Shown here piece after piece: positions 53,192-61,571 of a stretch of DNA of 64,000 bases. The stretch is from Prosthecobacter sp. SYSU 5D2 (GTDB taxonomy: Bacteria; Verrucomicrobiota; Verrucomicrobiia; Verrucomicrobiales; Verrucomicrobiaceae), in the NCBI RefSeq assembly GCF_039655865.1, contig NZ_JBBYXL010000016.1, positions 1-64,000 of the forward strand, read 5' to 3'. The notes beneath the pieces are model-generated. The model made no database searches. It saw nothing but the letters and a program-made list of their open reading frames with translations, and had not been told where the DNA came from. Position 1 is the first letter of the stretch; each line of letters starts with the position of its first letter. A program made the translations under genes and the position numbers.

Positions 53192-54379
53192 ATGAAACTC
53201 GTCTCCCTTCTCACCTCCGGTCTTCTCCTGGCCAGCAGCGCCCTGGCGCAGGATACCGTCAAGCTCACCCGCATCTATGAGAACCTGGAGACGAAGTTTC
53301 CCATCGCAGTCGTAATCCCGCCGGATGACAGCCAGCGCCAGTTCCTGGCCCTCCAGCGCGGCCAGATCCTGATCTTGCCGGAGGACGAAAAAGCCGCCGA
53401 GGCCAAGACCTTCCTGGACCTCAGCAGCCGCAACATGGAGGCCGACAACGGCAAGTTTGAAGAAGGCCTCAACGGCCTGGCCTTTCACCCCAAGTTCAAG
53501 GAGAACGGCCTCTTTTACCTCTGCTACACCCTGCAGAAGCCCAAGCGCCTGGTGGTCACGGAAATGAAAGTCAGCGCCGATGGCAACAAGGCCGATGAAA
53601 GCACCGAGCGCACCCTCCTGGAGATCCCGCTGATCAACTGGAACCACCACGGCGGAAACATCCTCTTCGGCCCCGACGGCTACCTTTACATCGGTGTGGG
53701 GGACACCTCCAAGCGAAACGACGAGCAGCGCATGGCCCAGCTCAATGCCGTCCTCGTCGGCAAGGTCCTGCGCATTGACGTGGACAGCCGCGAATACAAC
53801 AACGCTTACGGCATCCCCTCCGACAACCCCTTTGCCGACGGCGTCAACGCCCAGCCGCAGGTCTATGCCTACGGCATCCGCAACCCCTGGGGCCTGCACT
53901 TTGACGGCCAGGGCCGCTTCTGGCTGGCCGATGTCGGCCAGGATCTTTGGGAAGAGATCAACTGGATCGTCAAAGGCGGAAACTACGGCTGGAGCTACCG
54001 CGAAGGCTCCCGCACCTTCCCCCTGCGCCCAGACCCCGCCCCGTCCGAGATCAACCTCATTGACCCCATCCACGAATACCACCACGGCGACGGACTCAGC
54101 ATCACCGGCGGCGTCACTTACATCGGCAATGCCCTGCCTGAGCTCAAAGGAGCCTATGTCTATGGCGACTTCGTTTTGGGTAAAATCTGGGCTCTGCGAG
54201 TGGACAATGATGGCAAAGTGCAGAGTAACGACCTCCTTTACACAAGCCCGCAGACCGCTGCCAACGATCCCAAAAAGAAGCCCAGCGTTCACATGAAGCC
54301 CACCGCCTTCTGCTACGATGCCAAGGGTGAAATGCTCGTCCTGGACTGGAACGGCGCCATCCATCGCCTCAGCAAATAA
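53192..54379 (+). CDS. Secreted PQQ-dependent sugar dehydrogenase
   Basis: A 395-residue exported protein (signal LTSGLLLASSALAQ) of the glucose/sorbosone dehydrogenase beta-propeller family. It oxidises aldoses to lactones with PQQ and Ca. Landmarks: GLNGLAFHPKFKENGLFYLCYT, NHHGGNILFGPDGYLYIGVGD, AYGIRNPWGLHFDGQGRFWLADVGQD, EINWIVKGGNYGWSYREG, and a final YGDFVLGKIWAL. Start at ATG 53192. It is followed 41 bp later by a DapA-family gene, probably in one operon. Confidence 0.9.
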   Translation: MKLVSLLTSGLLLASSALAQDTVKLTRIYENLETKFPIAVVIPPDDSQRQFLALQRGQILILPEDEKAAEAKTFLDLSSRNMEADNGKFEEGLNGLAFHPKFKENGLFYLCYTLQKPKRLVVTEMKVSADGNKADESTERTLLEIPLINWNHHGGNILFGPDGYLYIGVGDTSKRNDEQRMAQLNAVLVGKVLRIDVDSREYNNAYGIPSDNPFADGVNAQPQVYAYGIRNPWGLHFDGQGRFWLADVGQDLWEEINWIVKGGNYGWSYREGSRTFPLRPDPAPSEINLIDPIHEYHHGDGLSITGGVTYIGNALPELKGAYVYGDFVLGKIWALRVDNDGKVQSNDLLYTSPQTAANDPKKKPSVHMKPTAFCYDAKGEMLVLDWNGAIHRLSK

Positions 54380-54420
54380 GCCAGCGAAACCCGCTTCTCC
54401 GGCCCCCTTTTTCCCGAACC

Positions 54421-55551
54421 ATGTCCGATCTGATCTCCGCCGCCGCCGATCTCAAGCCCACCACCACCTGGCAGGAAACCGTCTGGGCCTATACCCCGGA
54501 AGAATCCCTGGTGGACCACAGCAGCAAGGCCCGCCTCTGCGTGGCCACCCTGCTGCCCTTCAAGGACCAAAAGCCGGACTGGGACGGCTTTTCCAAAAGC
54601 ATCCGCTGGATGCAGCAGTGCGGTGAATATTATGGCGTGGAAATGGTCTTCGTATTGAATGCGGATACCGGCTATATTTTTGACCTCAGCAACGAGCTAT
54701 ACGCAGAAGTATTGAAGCGCTTCCGCGCCGAGTTCCCCTCGCAGAAGTTCATCGCCGGCGTCACTGCTCGCGGTGCAGAAAAGGACGACATTTTCAAAGC
54801 CGAGCGCTACTGGCCCCTGCTGGACATTGCCCAGAGCCATGACAATGGCGAGATGATGATCATGACCTCCCGGCTGCTGAACATCCTGGAGCCGGAAGCC
54901 CGCCGTGATGCCTATTTTGAGATCGCCGAGCACATCACCCACCCCGCCATCGCCCATGCTCTGGAGCCGTCCTTTGTCCCCTGGGCCAGCCCGTATGAAC
55001 CCTGGCTGCTGCACGAAATCGCCAATCATCCGAAGTATGTCGGTGGCAAAATCAGCACCCTGGACGAGCCGCACTTCCTTTACTGGGCCGCCATGTGCAA
55101 GGACCTGAACCTGCCCTTCGCCCCCCACAGCGGCGATGACTACGGCATCCCCACCGCCATCCGCCTGGGCCTGCCCCTGCTCATCGGTGCCGGCGTCAGC
55201 GCCTGCCCGCTCATCTGCGCCGCCCGCGACATGTGGCTGCTGGACAGCGTCGCAGACAAGAAGTTCAAGACTGGCAGCGGCCGCTTCGATACCCGCGTCT
55301 ATAAGCTCTTCGAGGCCTTCCAGTCCTTCGAAGACCTCGTCTTCCGCCTGGATGACCGCATGAGCGCCGCCCCGTATAAACACAGCACCGCCCATGTGCT
55401 GCACCACCTCGGCCTCATCGAAGCCCCCGAATCCCATCCAGACTGCAAAGACCTCCGTGGCAGCGACGAAGCCCTGCGCATGGAAGAGGCTATGCGCCGC
55501 CCCCTCCGTGTGGCCAAACGCCTGGGTATCCCCTATTTCGCACGTAAATAG
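54421..55551 (+). CDS. DapA/NanA family aldolase-like protein
   Basis: A 376-residue protein of the dihydrodipicolinate synthase/N-acetylneuraminate lyase superfamily, longer than the usual 290-300 residues at the N terminus. The Schiff-base Lys is likely in KYVGGKIS near residue 210. Barrel strands such as LCVATLLPF, FIAGVTARG and LPLLIGAGVS are visible. No signal peptide. Its position behind a sugar dehydrogenase fits a role in 2-keto-3-deoxy sugar acid cleavage, but this is inferred from context only. Confidence 0.75.
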   Translation: MSDLISAAADLKPTTTWQETVWAYTPEESLVDHSSKARLCVATLLPFKDQKPDWDGFSKSIRWMQQCGEYYGVEMVFVLNADTGYIFDLSNELYAEVLKRFRAEFPSQKFIAGVTARGAEKDDIFKAERYWPLLDIAQSHDNGEMMIMTSRLLNILEPEARRDAYFEIAEHITHPAIAHALEPSFVPWASPYEPWLLHEIANHPKYVGGKISTLDEPHFLYWAAMCKDLNLPFAPHSGDDYGIPTAIRLGLPLLIGAGVSACPLICAARDMWLLDSVADKKFKTGSGRFDTRVYKLFEAFQSFEDLVFRLDDRMSAAPYKHSTAHVLHHLGLIEAPESHPDCKDLRGSDEALRMEEAMRRPLRVAKRLGIPYFARK

Positions 55552-55680
55552 CAGCCCGCTGAGAAGTGGCCGCACCTAGCGCAGCGCCGCAAAGCGAATC
55601 CCAGCGCGGAAAGCCGGGGCGAAGCCGAAAACGTCCCTGGCACACCCGCCGCCGCACCCCAATTCGAATTTTAAATGAAG

Positions 55681-55719
55681 ACAGGTTGTCTAACCTGTTG
55701 AGCGCAGTTCGCTGCGCTC
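55681..55719. promoter_or_regulatory. Two adjacent perfect hairpins in lipoprotein leader
   Basis: ACAGGTT-GTCT-AACCTGT (55681-55698) is followed one base later by GAGCGCAG-TTCG-CTGCGCTC (55700-55719), the latter with a TTCG tetraloop. They end 23 bp before the start at 55743. They are flanked by an imperfect direct repeat, ACCCCAATTCGAATTTTAAA (55656-) and ACCCCCATTCTAAATTCTT (about 55724-). No T tract follows, so a transcript-stability or palindromic-repeat role is more likely than termination. Confidence 0.6.
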
Positions 55720-55742
55720 ATGAACCCCCATTCTAAATTCTT

Positions 55743-56126
55743 ATGAAAGCGAAAATTCACCATCTTATGGCCCTGGCCACGGTGGGTCTGGCGCTGACCC
55801 TTAGCTCCTGCGTCAGCCCTTATGCAGGCCCGCATGAACGCGACGGTGCCGTCATCGGCGCGGTCGGTGGCGGTGCTCTGGGTGCCATCATCGGCAACCA
55901 AAGTGGCCGTCCGCTCGAAGGGGCCGCCATTGGCGGTGCCCTGGGTGCCTTAGCCGGTTCCTCCATCGGGGCCAGTCAGGACCGGCGCTACTATCATCGC
56001 GGCGGCTACGGTTACAGCCGTCCCGTTTACTATCGCGGCGGTCCCCGCTATAGCCCTTATCGCGGCAGCTACTACCGCTCTGGCTATAGCTACGGCCACC
56101 GTGGATACCACCCTGGTTACTGGTAA
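55743..56126 (+). CDS. Glycine-zipper lipoprotein, copy 1
   Basis: A 127-residue outer-envelope lipoprotein (lipobox LSSC). The centre is a glycine-zipper helix pair (GAVIGAVGGGALGAIIG, then GAAIGGALGALAGSSIGAS) as in 17-kDa surface antigen/OmpA-like glycine-zipper proteins. The tail is rich in Tyr, Arg, Gly and Pro. It is the first of two tandem paralogs; the second is at 56268. Expression may be tuned by the double hairpin in its leader. Confidence 0.8.
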   Translation: MKAKIHHLMALATVGLALTLSSCVSPYAGPHERDGAVIGAVGGGALGAIIGNQSGRPLEGAAIGGALGALAGSSIGASQDRRYYHRGGYGYSRPVYYRGGPRYSPYRGSYYRSGYSYGHRGYHPGYW

Positions 56127-56267
56127 TGCCCTTCTGTCGTTCCTCGGGACGGCAGATGTCCCTGACGGGAGGTTTTGAAACTTTTTTACTGAGCTTCGAA
56201 TACTTCCCGTCAGCGGGCGTCTATGCGTTTGTGCGTGCTATTCGCCCGCATGACCCCCCTCACTACC

Positions 56268-56702
56268 ATGAACAGAATCCTTCGTTATTTGGCAGCCGTC
56301 GGCACCCTGGGTTTGGGCCTGAGTCTGACTTCATGTGTGACCCCTTATCCCGGTCCTAATGAACATATGGGAGGCGTCGCCGGAGCCATTGGAGGCGGTG
56401 CGTTAGGGGCCATCATTGGCAACCAAAGCGGGCGCCCGCTTGAAGGAGCCGCCATCGGCGGTGCCCTGGGTGCTCTGGCTGGATCCGCCATTGGGGCCAG
56501 CAATGATCAATACTATGGCTACCGTCAGCCCGTCGTTTATCGCCGCCCGGTCGTCATAGCACCCCGGCCCGTATTCGCCCCGGCACCAGTGCTATACGGC
56601 CCCCGGCCCTTCGGCCCCAGCTTCGTCGCCACCACCGGGTACCATTATGGGCCCGGCATCGGTTACCGTCGTGGCTTTGGCTCTGGTCCATATTGCTGGT
56701 AG
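56268..56702 (+). CDS. Glycine-zipper lipoprotein, copy 2
   Basis: A 144-residue lipoprotein (lipobox LTSC) with the same order as copy 1. The stretch from GGGALGAIIGNQ through GALGALAGS is almost identical between the two, while the Tyr/Pro/Arg-rich tail differs, with APRPVFAPAPVLYGPRPFGP repeats. Start at ATG 56268 (MNRILRYLAAV); the frame upstream is open but not signal-like. The 141-bp gap to copy 1 has no other gene. Confidence 0.78.
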   Translation: MNRILRYLAAVGTLGLGLSLTSCVTPYPGPNEHMGGVAGAIGGGALGAIIGNQSGRPLEGAAIGGALGALAGSAIGASNDQYYGYRQPVVYRRPVVIAPRPVFAPAPVLYGPRPFGPSFVATTGYHYGPGIGYRRGFGSGPYCW

Positions 56703-56745
56703 GCAATGGATGGAATAGACGGGTCTCAGACTCCGTTCTGGTACC

Positions 56746-57825
56746 ATGCGACCTGCCCATACTTTCCTCGCCGTCCTTGCCACCCTGTTGACCAGCTTCG
56801 CGGGGGCCAGTGAGATCCGGGTCTATGTGTCTGAAAGCGGGGACAAGCGCATCGCCGTTTATACCCTGGATGAAGCGACTGGCGACCTCACCCGCAACGG
56901 TGCCATGGACTTGCCAGGCGCACCAGGCAGCCTAGCTGTCAGCCAGGACCAGCGGCATCTCTATGCCGCTGTGCGCAGCACCCGCCAGTTCGCCTCATTG
57001 GCGATTGATCCTGCCACCGGCCTGCTCGCGGAGCCTGTCCTGACCCCTCCCGGCATCAATGCCGCCTATGTGCATGTGGACAAAACCGGCCGCTGGCTGC
57101 TGGCCGCCTCCTACAGTGAGGGCATGGTCTCCCTGAGCAAGATCACCCAGGGCGTCATTGACGGCGCGCCGGTGCTGACCATGGAGACCGGCAAGAAGGC
57201 CCACAGCATCCAGACCGATGCCGCCAACCGCTTCGCTTTTGTGCCCCATGTGGGGGAGCTGAACAAGGTGGAGCAGCTCCGCTTTGATGCCGCCGCCGGC
57301 ACCCTCAGGCCGAACACACCGCCCGCCCTGCCGGGAGGCGAAGGGGAAGGTCCGCGCCACATGCAGTTTCACCCCAACGGGCGCTGGGCCTACTTCGTTA
57401 ACGAACAGGGAAAAAGCGTGACCCTGTGCGACTACAACGCGGAAACCGGCACCTTGAAAAGCCGCCAGTCCGTTTCCACCATCCCGGCAGACTGGGACAA
57501 AACCAAGGGCTCGTGCGCGGACATTCATGTGAGTGCCGATGGCCGTTTTGTCTATGCCTCCAATCGCGGCCATGACAGTCTGGCCGTCTTTTCCATCCAT
57601 CCGGAGACCGGGGAGCTGACCTCCCATGGCCAGACGCCGACGGAAAAGACCCCGCGTTCCTTTTGCTTGGTGCCAGGAGGAGAAAACTATGTCATCTCGG
57701 CGGGCGAGGGCTCCAATCGCCTCATCGTCTTCCGCCGCGATGCTAAGACAGGCGCCCTCACTCCGCTGAAGACCTATGACTGCGGCAAAGGCCCGGCCTG
57801 GGTCACTGCTGTAAAGTTTGACTGA
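56746..57825 (+). CDS. Exported lactonase-like beta-propeller protein
   Basis: A 359-residue secreted protein (signal FLAVLATLLTSFAGAS) of the 6-phosphogluconolactonase/lactonase family, a seven-bladed propeller. Blade repeats such as GAPGSLAVSQDQRHLYAAVRS, GEGPRHMQFHPNGRWAYFVNE and DIHVSADGRFVYASNRGHDSLAVF are plain. Export makes a role on free sugar lactones more likely than on 6-phosphogluconolactone. It could take the lactone made by the dehydrogenase at 53192; this is inferred from proximity. Confidence 0.85.
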   Translation: MRPAHTFLAVLATLLTSFAGASEIRVYVSESGDKRIAVYTLDEATGDLTRNGAMDLPGAPGSLAVSQDQRHLYAAVRSTRQFASLAIDPATGLLAEPVLTPPGINAAYVHVDKTGRWLLAASYSEGMVSLSKITQGVIDGAPVLTMETGKKAHSIQTDAANRFAFVPHVGELNKVEQLRFDAAAGTLRPNTPPALPGGEGEGPRHMQFHPNGRWAYFVNEQGKSVTLCDYNAETGTLKSRQSVSTIPADWDKTKGSCADIHVSADGRFVYASNRGHDSLAVFSIHPETGELTSHGQTPTEKTPRSFCLVPGGENYVISAGEGSNRLIVFRRDAKTGALTPLKTYDCGKGPAWVTAVKFD

Positions 57826-57871
57826 GCCTTATACCTGCCCCTTCACCTCCTCATTTCATCTGCTAAACCAT

Positions 57872-58669
57872 ATGCGCTTTATCCTCTTCTTGGCCTTGGT
57901 CAGCATCACTTTCAGTATGAAGGCGGCGGAGCCTGCACCGGTGCTGCGGGTGCTGTGTTACAACATTCATTATGGCCAGGGCATGGACGGAAAGTATGAC
58001 CTGGAGCGCTTGGCCAAAGTCATCACGGCGGCCAAGCCGGACCTTGTGGCGCTGCAGGAGGTGGATGTGGTGGTGCGCCGCTCCGGCCAGGTGCACCAGG
58101 CTCAGAAGCTGGGGGAGCTGACCGGCATGGCGGTGCGCTTCGGTCCCACGCAGCACTATGAAGGCGGTCTGTATGGAAATGCCATCCTGACCCGCCTGCC
58201 CATCCTGGATGAGCTCATCCACCCCCTGCCTTATACGGAGGCCACGCCGGAGCGGCAGACCTACCCGCGTGGGGCCATCGCCCTGAAGGTGCAGGCACCG
58301 GACGGGCAGCCGCTGCGGTTCATCAGCACGCACTTTCAGCATAACCTGCCGGAGGACCGGGTGGCCCAGGCCAAGGCGGTGAACCAGCTCTTCGCCGCAG
58401 AAGGCGACACCCTGCGCACAATCCTTGCCGGGGACTTCAATGCCACGCCTGAGGCCGAGCCCATCACCATTCTCACAGAGCGGTGGACCCATGCTCTGGA
58501 TGCGGAAAAGGCTCCCTCCTCCCCCTCCGTGCAACCGCGCGCGCGTATAGATTATATCTTTTACCGCCCGCAGACCCGCTTCCGCCTGCTTAGCAGCGAG
58601 GTCATCCCGGATGCCATGGCCTCCGACCATCGCCCTGTGCTGGCCACCTTTGAAATCCTGACCCAGTAG
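57872..58669 (+). CDS. Exported endonuclease/exonuclease/phosphatase family protein
   Basis: A 265-residue secreted protein (signal LFLALVSITFSMKAAE) of the EEP (DNase I-like) superfamily. Catalytic landmarks: CYNIHYGQG, ALQEVD (metal Glu), GDFNATPEAE, and the C-terminal ASDHRPVLATF with the catalytic His pair region. Members act on nucleic acids, sphingomyelin or inositol phosphates, so the substrate is open. Start at ATG 57872; the longer frame overlaps the lactonase gene by 8 bases but lacks a signal at its N terminus. Confidence 0.85.
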   Translation: MRFILFLALVSITFSMKAAEPAPVLRVLCYNIHYGQGMDGKYDLERLAKVITAAKPDLVALQEVDVVVRRSGQVHQAQKLGELTGMAVRFGPTQHYEGGLYGNAILTRLPILDELIHPLPYTEATPERQTYPRGAIALKVQAPDGQPLRFISTHFQHNLPEDRVAQAKAVNQLFAAEGDTLRTILAGDFNATPEAEPITILTERWTHALDAEKAPSSPSVQPRARIDYIFYRPQTRFRLLSSEVIPDAMASDHRPVLATFEILTQ

Positions 58670-58683
58670 TCCAAGGCCATCAT

Positions 58684-59604
58684 TCAGTATCGCTTGAAGA
58701 TGATTTTCAGTGAGGTGTGCTTCAAGATCTCTAATTGTTCCGGGTTCAGGAAAGCCGCTGCCCTTTGGAGGTATCCCGCGTCGAGTTCGTATTCGCCAGT
58801 TGCGATTTGTGCAGCGGTCGGGCTTGGGGTGCTGCGTTTGACAGGTTTGGACGACCTCTCCTGGCGGATGTCGGCCATCAGCCCCATGAGCTGGTCCCGC
58901 TGCTCCAGAGTCAGAGAGGCACCGGCGGAGTCAAAGCTGCCCATAGCGATTTGAACCAGCCCGCGCTCACCCTTGCTGTTTTCCCAGATTTGAAAGGCCT
59001 TGAAGTCCTCTTCATTGTTGAGGAAATGCCGGATGGCCTCGTCGGACTTCTTGCGGCTGGCAGTCATCTCCTTGGACAGGGCGTTGCGTTCCTCTTTGGA
59101 AAGACCGGGCTGGGTCATCTTCGCCATGTTCTCCCCCTGGATGGTTAGGCGCTCCTTGAGCAGGTGGCGGAAGCTCTCCAGCTCCGGCCCCGCCAGGCCG
59201 AAATCCTTGATCAGTTTTCCATAGGTGATGTCAATCTGGCCGATCTCCGTCTGAACCCTTTTTTCATGATAGGCGGCCAAGTCGAAGTTTCGTTTCGTGT
59301 CCGTGTTTCCGCCAGAGGCGGCCGTTACCTGGGGGTCGCTGCGCATCCCGCCGCCCGCCGAGGTGGCGGCGGTTTTCTCCGCCGCTTCGGCCAGCGCATC
59401 TGCCTTTTTTTCTGCCGCCAGGGCGGTGGTTTTGAGTTTGTCATGCTCGGCCTTGAGGGCCGTGTGCTCCTGCCGGATCTGGCGCAGTTCATTCTCAAGT
59501 TCCTGCACTCTTTCAGCCATCGGGCTTGGCTGGGAGGTATAGATGCCAGCGCTCCCGGCGATCATCACGAGGGCTCCCACGGTATAGAGACTTGTGCGTT
59601 TCAT
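58684..59604 (-). CDS. Membrane-anchored coiled-coil protein, unknown
   Basis: A 306-residue protein with one N-terminal hydrophobic segment (LYTVGALVMIAGSAGIY), a coiled coil of about 50 residues (RVQELENELRQIRQEHTALKAEHDKLK), a Gly/Thr-rich spacer, and a helical C-terminal domain. The last part is similar in style to other Verrucomicrobiota proteins that end in repeated helices, but no family is assigned. It is convergent with the EEP gene. Confidence 0.6.
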   Translation of the reverse strand: MKRTSLYTVGALVMIAGSAGIYTSQPSPMAERVQELENELRQIRQEHTALKAEHDKLKTTALAAEKKADALAEAAEKTAATSAGGGMRSDPQVTAASGGNTDTKRNFDLAAYHEKRVQTEIGQIDITYGKLIKDFGLAGPELESFRHLLKERLTIQGENMAKMTQPGLSKEERNALSKEMTASRKKSDEAIRHFLNNEEDFKAFQIWENSKGERGLVQIAMGSFDSAGASLTLEQRDQLMGLMADIRQERSSKPVKRSTPSPTAAQIATGEYELDAGYLQRAAAFLNPEQLEILKHTSLKIIFKRY

Positions 59605-59852
59605 CTTGGATGACAGTCTGATGTTGGCGTTGCTAAAACCGCCTGAAGATTAACAAAAACCTGCATTGGCAGGCAAGCCCATTATATTCGACTGGTTAGG
59701 CAGCATTGATGAGCAGACCGAATCCATGTTTTGCACGGGGTATAAATTCCGAGGTCCGCCCCTTGACCAACGGACATAATCCCGTGATTTATAAGGACTC
59801 CAAAAACGGCCATCCTCTCCCTCTCAAGCTCCCCCGGTGGAATCCGTTACCC

Positions 59853-60962
59853 ATGAATACTCTGCTTTCTCCTTTGGTGACCCTGCTGCTCGTCACCGCC
59901 CTTATGGGCAGCTTCGCCAGCCCTGCGGCGCACGCCATCATTCCAGATCCCATGCCCCCTGCACCGGAACCCGTAGAGGACATCCTGCGGCTGCAGATCT
60001 TTTTGGACACGCAGCTCTTCGGCCCGGGCAAGCTGGACGGCCGCCCGGGTGAGATCACTGAAAAGGCGCTGAATCGATATCAGACCGCCCAGGGCCTGCC
60101 GCTGACAGACGTCGCCACGCATACGCTGGACCTCTCCAGCATCGGGACGACCTATACCACTTATTCCCTCCGGCCTGAGGATCTGCAATACATCGGCGAC
60201 CTGCCCAGCCAGCCTTCGGCGCAGAGCAAGAAGAAATACCTGCCGTATGACTCCGTGCTGGAGTTCCTGACTGAGCGTTTTCACTGCTCCCCGGAGCTGC
60301 TGACCTACATCAACCAGCCGGTGAAAATAGGCAGCTTAAAGCCGGGTGAGGTGGTGAAGGTGCCCAATGTCCCGCCCTTCCTCATTGAGGAGCTGACGCA
60401 GATCGCCAAGCTTCCTGAAGTGCCTGAATTCCTGGGCCGCGTCATCAAGATTGATACGCGGGAAAAGATCCTCACCCTTTATGATGGTGACCGGTTGCTG
60501 GCCAGCCTGCCCATCACTCCCGGCAGCGGCTACCTGGCCACCCCGCCTGGGACTTGGCGCATCGTCGGCATCGCCCAGATGCCCACCTTCCGCTGGGACA
60601 AAAGCGTGCTGGAATACGGCGTGCGCAGCAGCAGCTATTACAACCTTCCCATGGGGCCGAACAATCCGGTGGGGGTCATGTGGATTGGCCTGAACAAAGC
60701 CGGCATCGGCATTCACGGCACCAATTCCCCGCAGACCATCGGACGCAGTTCCAGCCACGGCTGCATGCGCACGGCCAACTGGGATGTCGTGCGCTTGGTC
60801 AAATTGATCACCCAGGGAATGACCGTCATCATCGAAGGCCCCGCCCCCGTCCCCCGCCCCGTATTGGCCAAAGCCAAAAAGACTGAAGAAGAACCCCCGC
60901 CTGAAGTTCCTGCAGAGCCGGAACCCAAAAAGGGTTTCAAGCTGCTGTTCTGGAAAAAGTGA
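59853..60962 (+). CDS. L,D-transpeptidase with N-terminal peptidoglycan-binding region
   Basis: A 369-residue exported protein (signal LLLVTALMGSFASPAAHA). A peptidoglycan-binding-like domain (ILRLQIFLDTQLFGPGKLDGRPGEITEKAL) is followed by a LysM-like segment, then the YkuD catalytic domain with GIHGTNSPQTIGRSSSHGCMRTANWD (Cys nucleophile in SHGC). The C terminus is Pro/Glu/Lys-rich. It belongs to a different subgroup from the lipoprotein transpeptidase at 6979. Start at ATG 59853; the frame is open upstream without a signal. The 248-bp gap before it holds no gene. Confidence 0.9.
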   Translation: MNTLLSPLVTLLLVTALMGSFASPAAHAIIPDPMPPAPEPVEDILRLQIFLDTQLFGPGKLDGRPGEITEKALNRYQTAQGLPLTDVATHTLDLSSIGTTYTTYSLRPEDLQYIGDLPSQPSAQSKKKYLPYDSVLEFLTERFHCSPELLTYINQPVKIGSLKPGEVVKVPNVPPFLIEELTQIAKLPEVPEFLGRVIKIDTREKILTLYDGDRLLASLPITPGSGYLATPPGTWRIVGIAQMPTFRWDKSVLEYGVRSSSYYNLPMGPNNPVGVMWIGLNKAGIGIHGTNSPQTIGRSSSHGCMRTANWDVVRLVKLITQGMTVIIEGPAPVPRPVLAKAKKTEEEPPPEVPAEPEPKKGFKLLFWKK

Positions 60963-60964
60963 AA

Positions 60965-61560
60965 TCAACCGAGGACGCACCCTGCCGCCCGCATCTCTTC
61001 CACGGCCCGGTCCACATCCCCCGGCAGCAGATTTACCCCCGGCAGGCATCTAGCATCAGCTTCACCCGGAAGCGCTTTGCCAGTGCATCCAGCACGGTGA
61101 ATTTCACGCAGTAGTCCGTGGCCACTCCCGCCACATGCAGCTCTACCACGCCCTGCGCTTTCAGCCATTCGCCCAAACCTGTTGAGGCCCGGTGGCCGTT
61201 GTCAAAAAGACCGCTGTAGCTGTCGATCTGCGCATTCATCCCTTTGGTAAACACCCTCTGGATGCACCGAGTCTCCAGCCCTGGAGCAAACAATGCCCCG
61301 CCGGTATTCTGTACACAGTGCACCGGCCAAAGCGTCTGCGGCAGGCCGTCTAACAATATTTGCTCATAGACCTTTCTGCCCGAATGGTTCACCGCAAAGC
61401 TCCCATGATCCTCTGGATGCCAGTCCTGGGTCGCTACCACCAGGTCAAAGTCTGGCATCATCCCGTTCACCACGGGGATGATCTCATCACCCCCAGCCAC
61501 AGCCAGCGCTCCGCCGGGCATGAAGTCATTTTGAATGTCAATCAGCAGAAGTGTTTTCAT
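60965..61560 (-). pseudogene. pncA: Nicotinamidase PncA with C-terminal frameshift
   Basis: Nicotinamidase converting nicotinamide to nicotinate for NAD salvage. The first 175 residues are normal: Asp8 (DIQNDF), Lys106 (FTKG), Cys151 (ATDYCVKF), metal site Asp47/His49. The frame then ends LDACRG-stop. One extra G in the five-G run near 61036-61040 restores the family C terminus in the other frame (GVNLLPGDVDRAVEEMRAAG, ending at 60965), giving 198 residues. All catalytic residues precede the break, so a truncated enzyme might still fold. It is 11 bp downstream of pncB. A sequencing error is possible. Confidence 0.85.
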
Positions 61561-61571
61561 ATGATAATCCG

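Noticed and set aside
59700-59852. A longer N terminus for the L,D-transpeptidase starting at 59706
   Set aside because: The extra codons do not resemble a signal or a domain, and the ATG at 59853 begins a good signal peptide.
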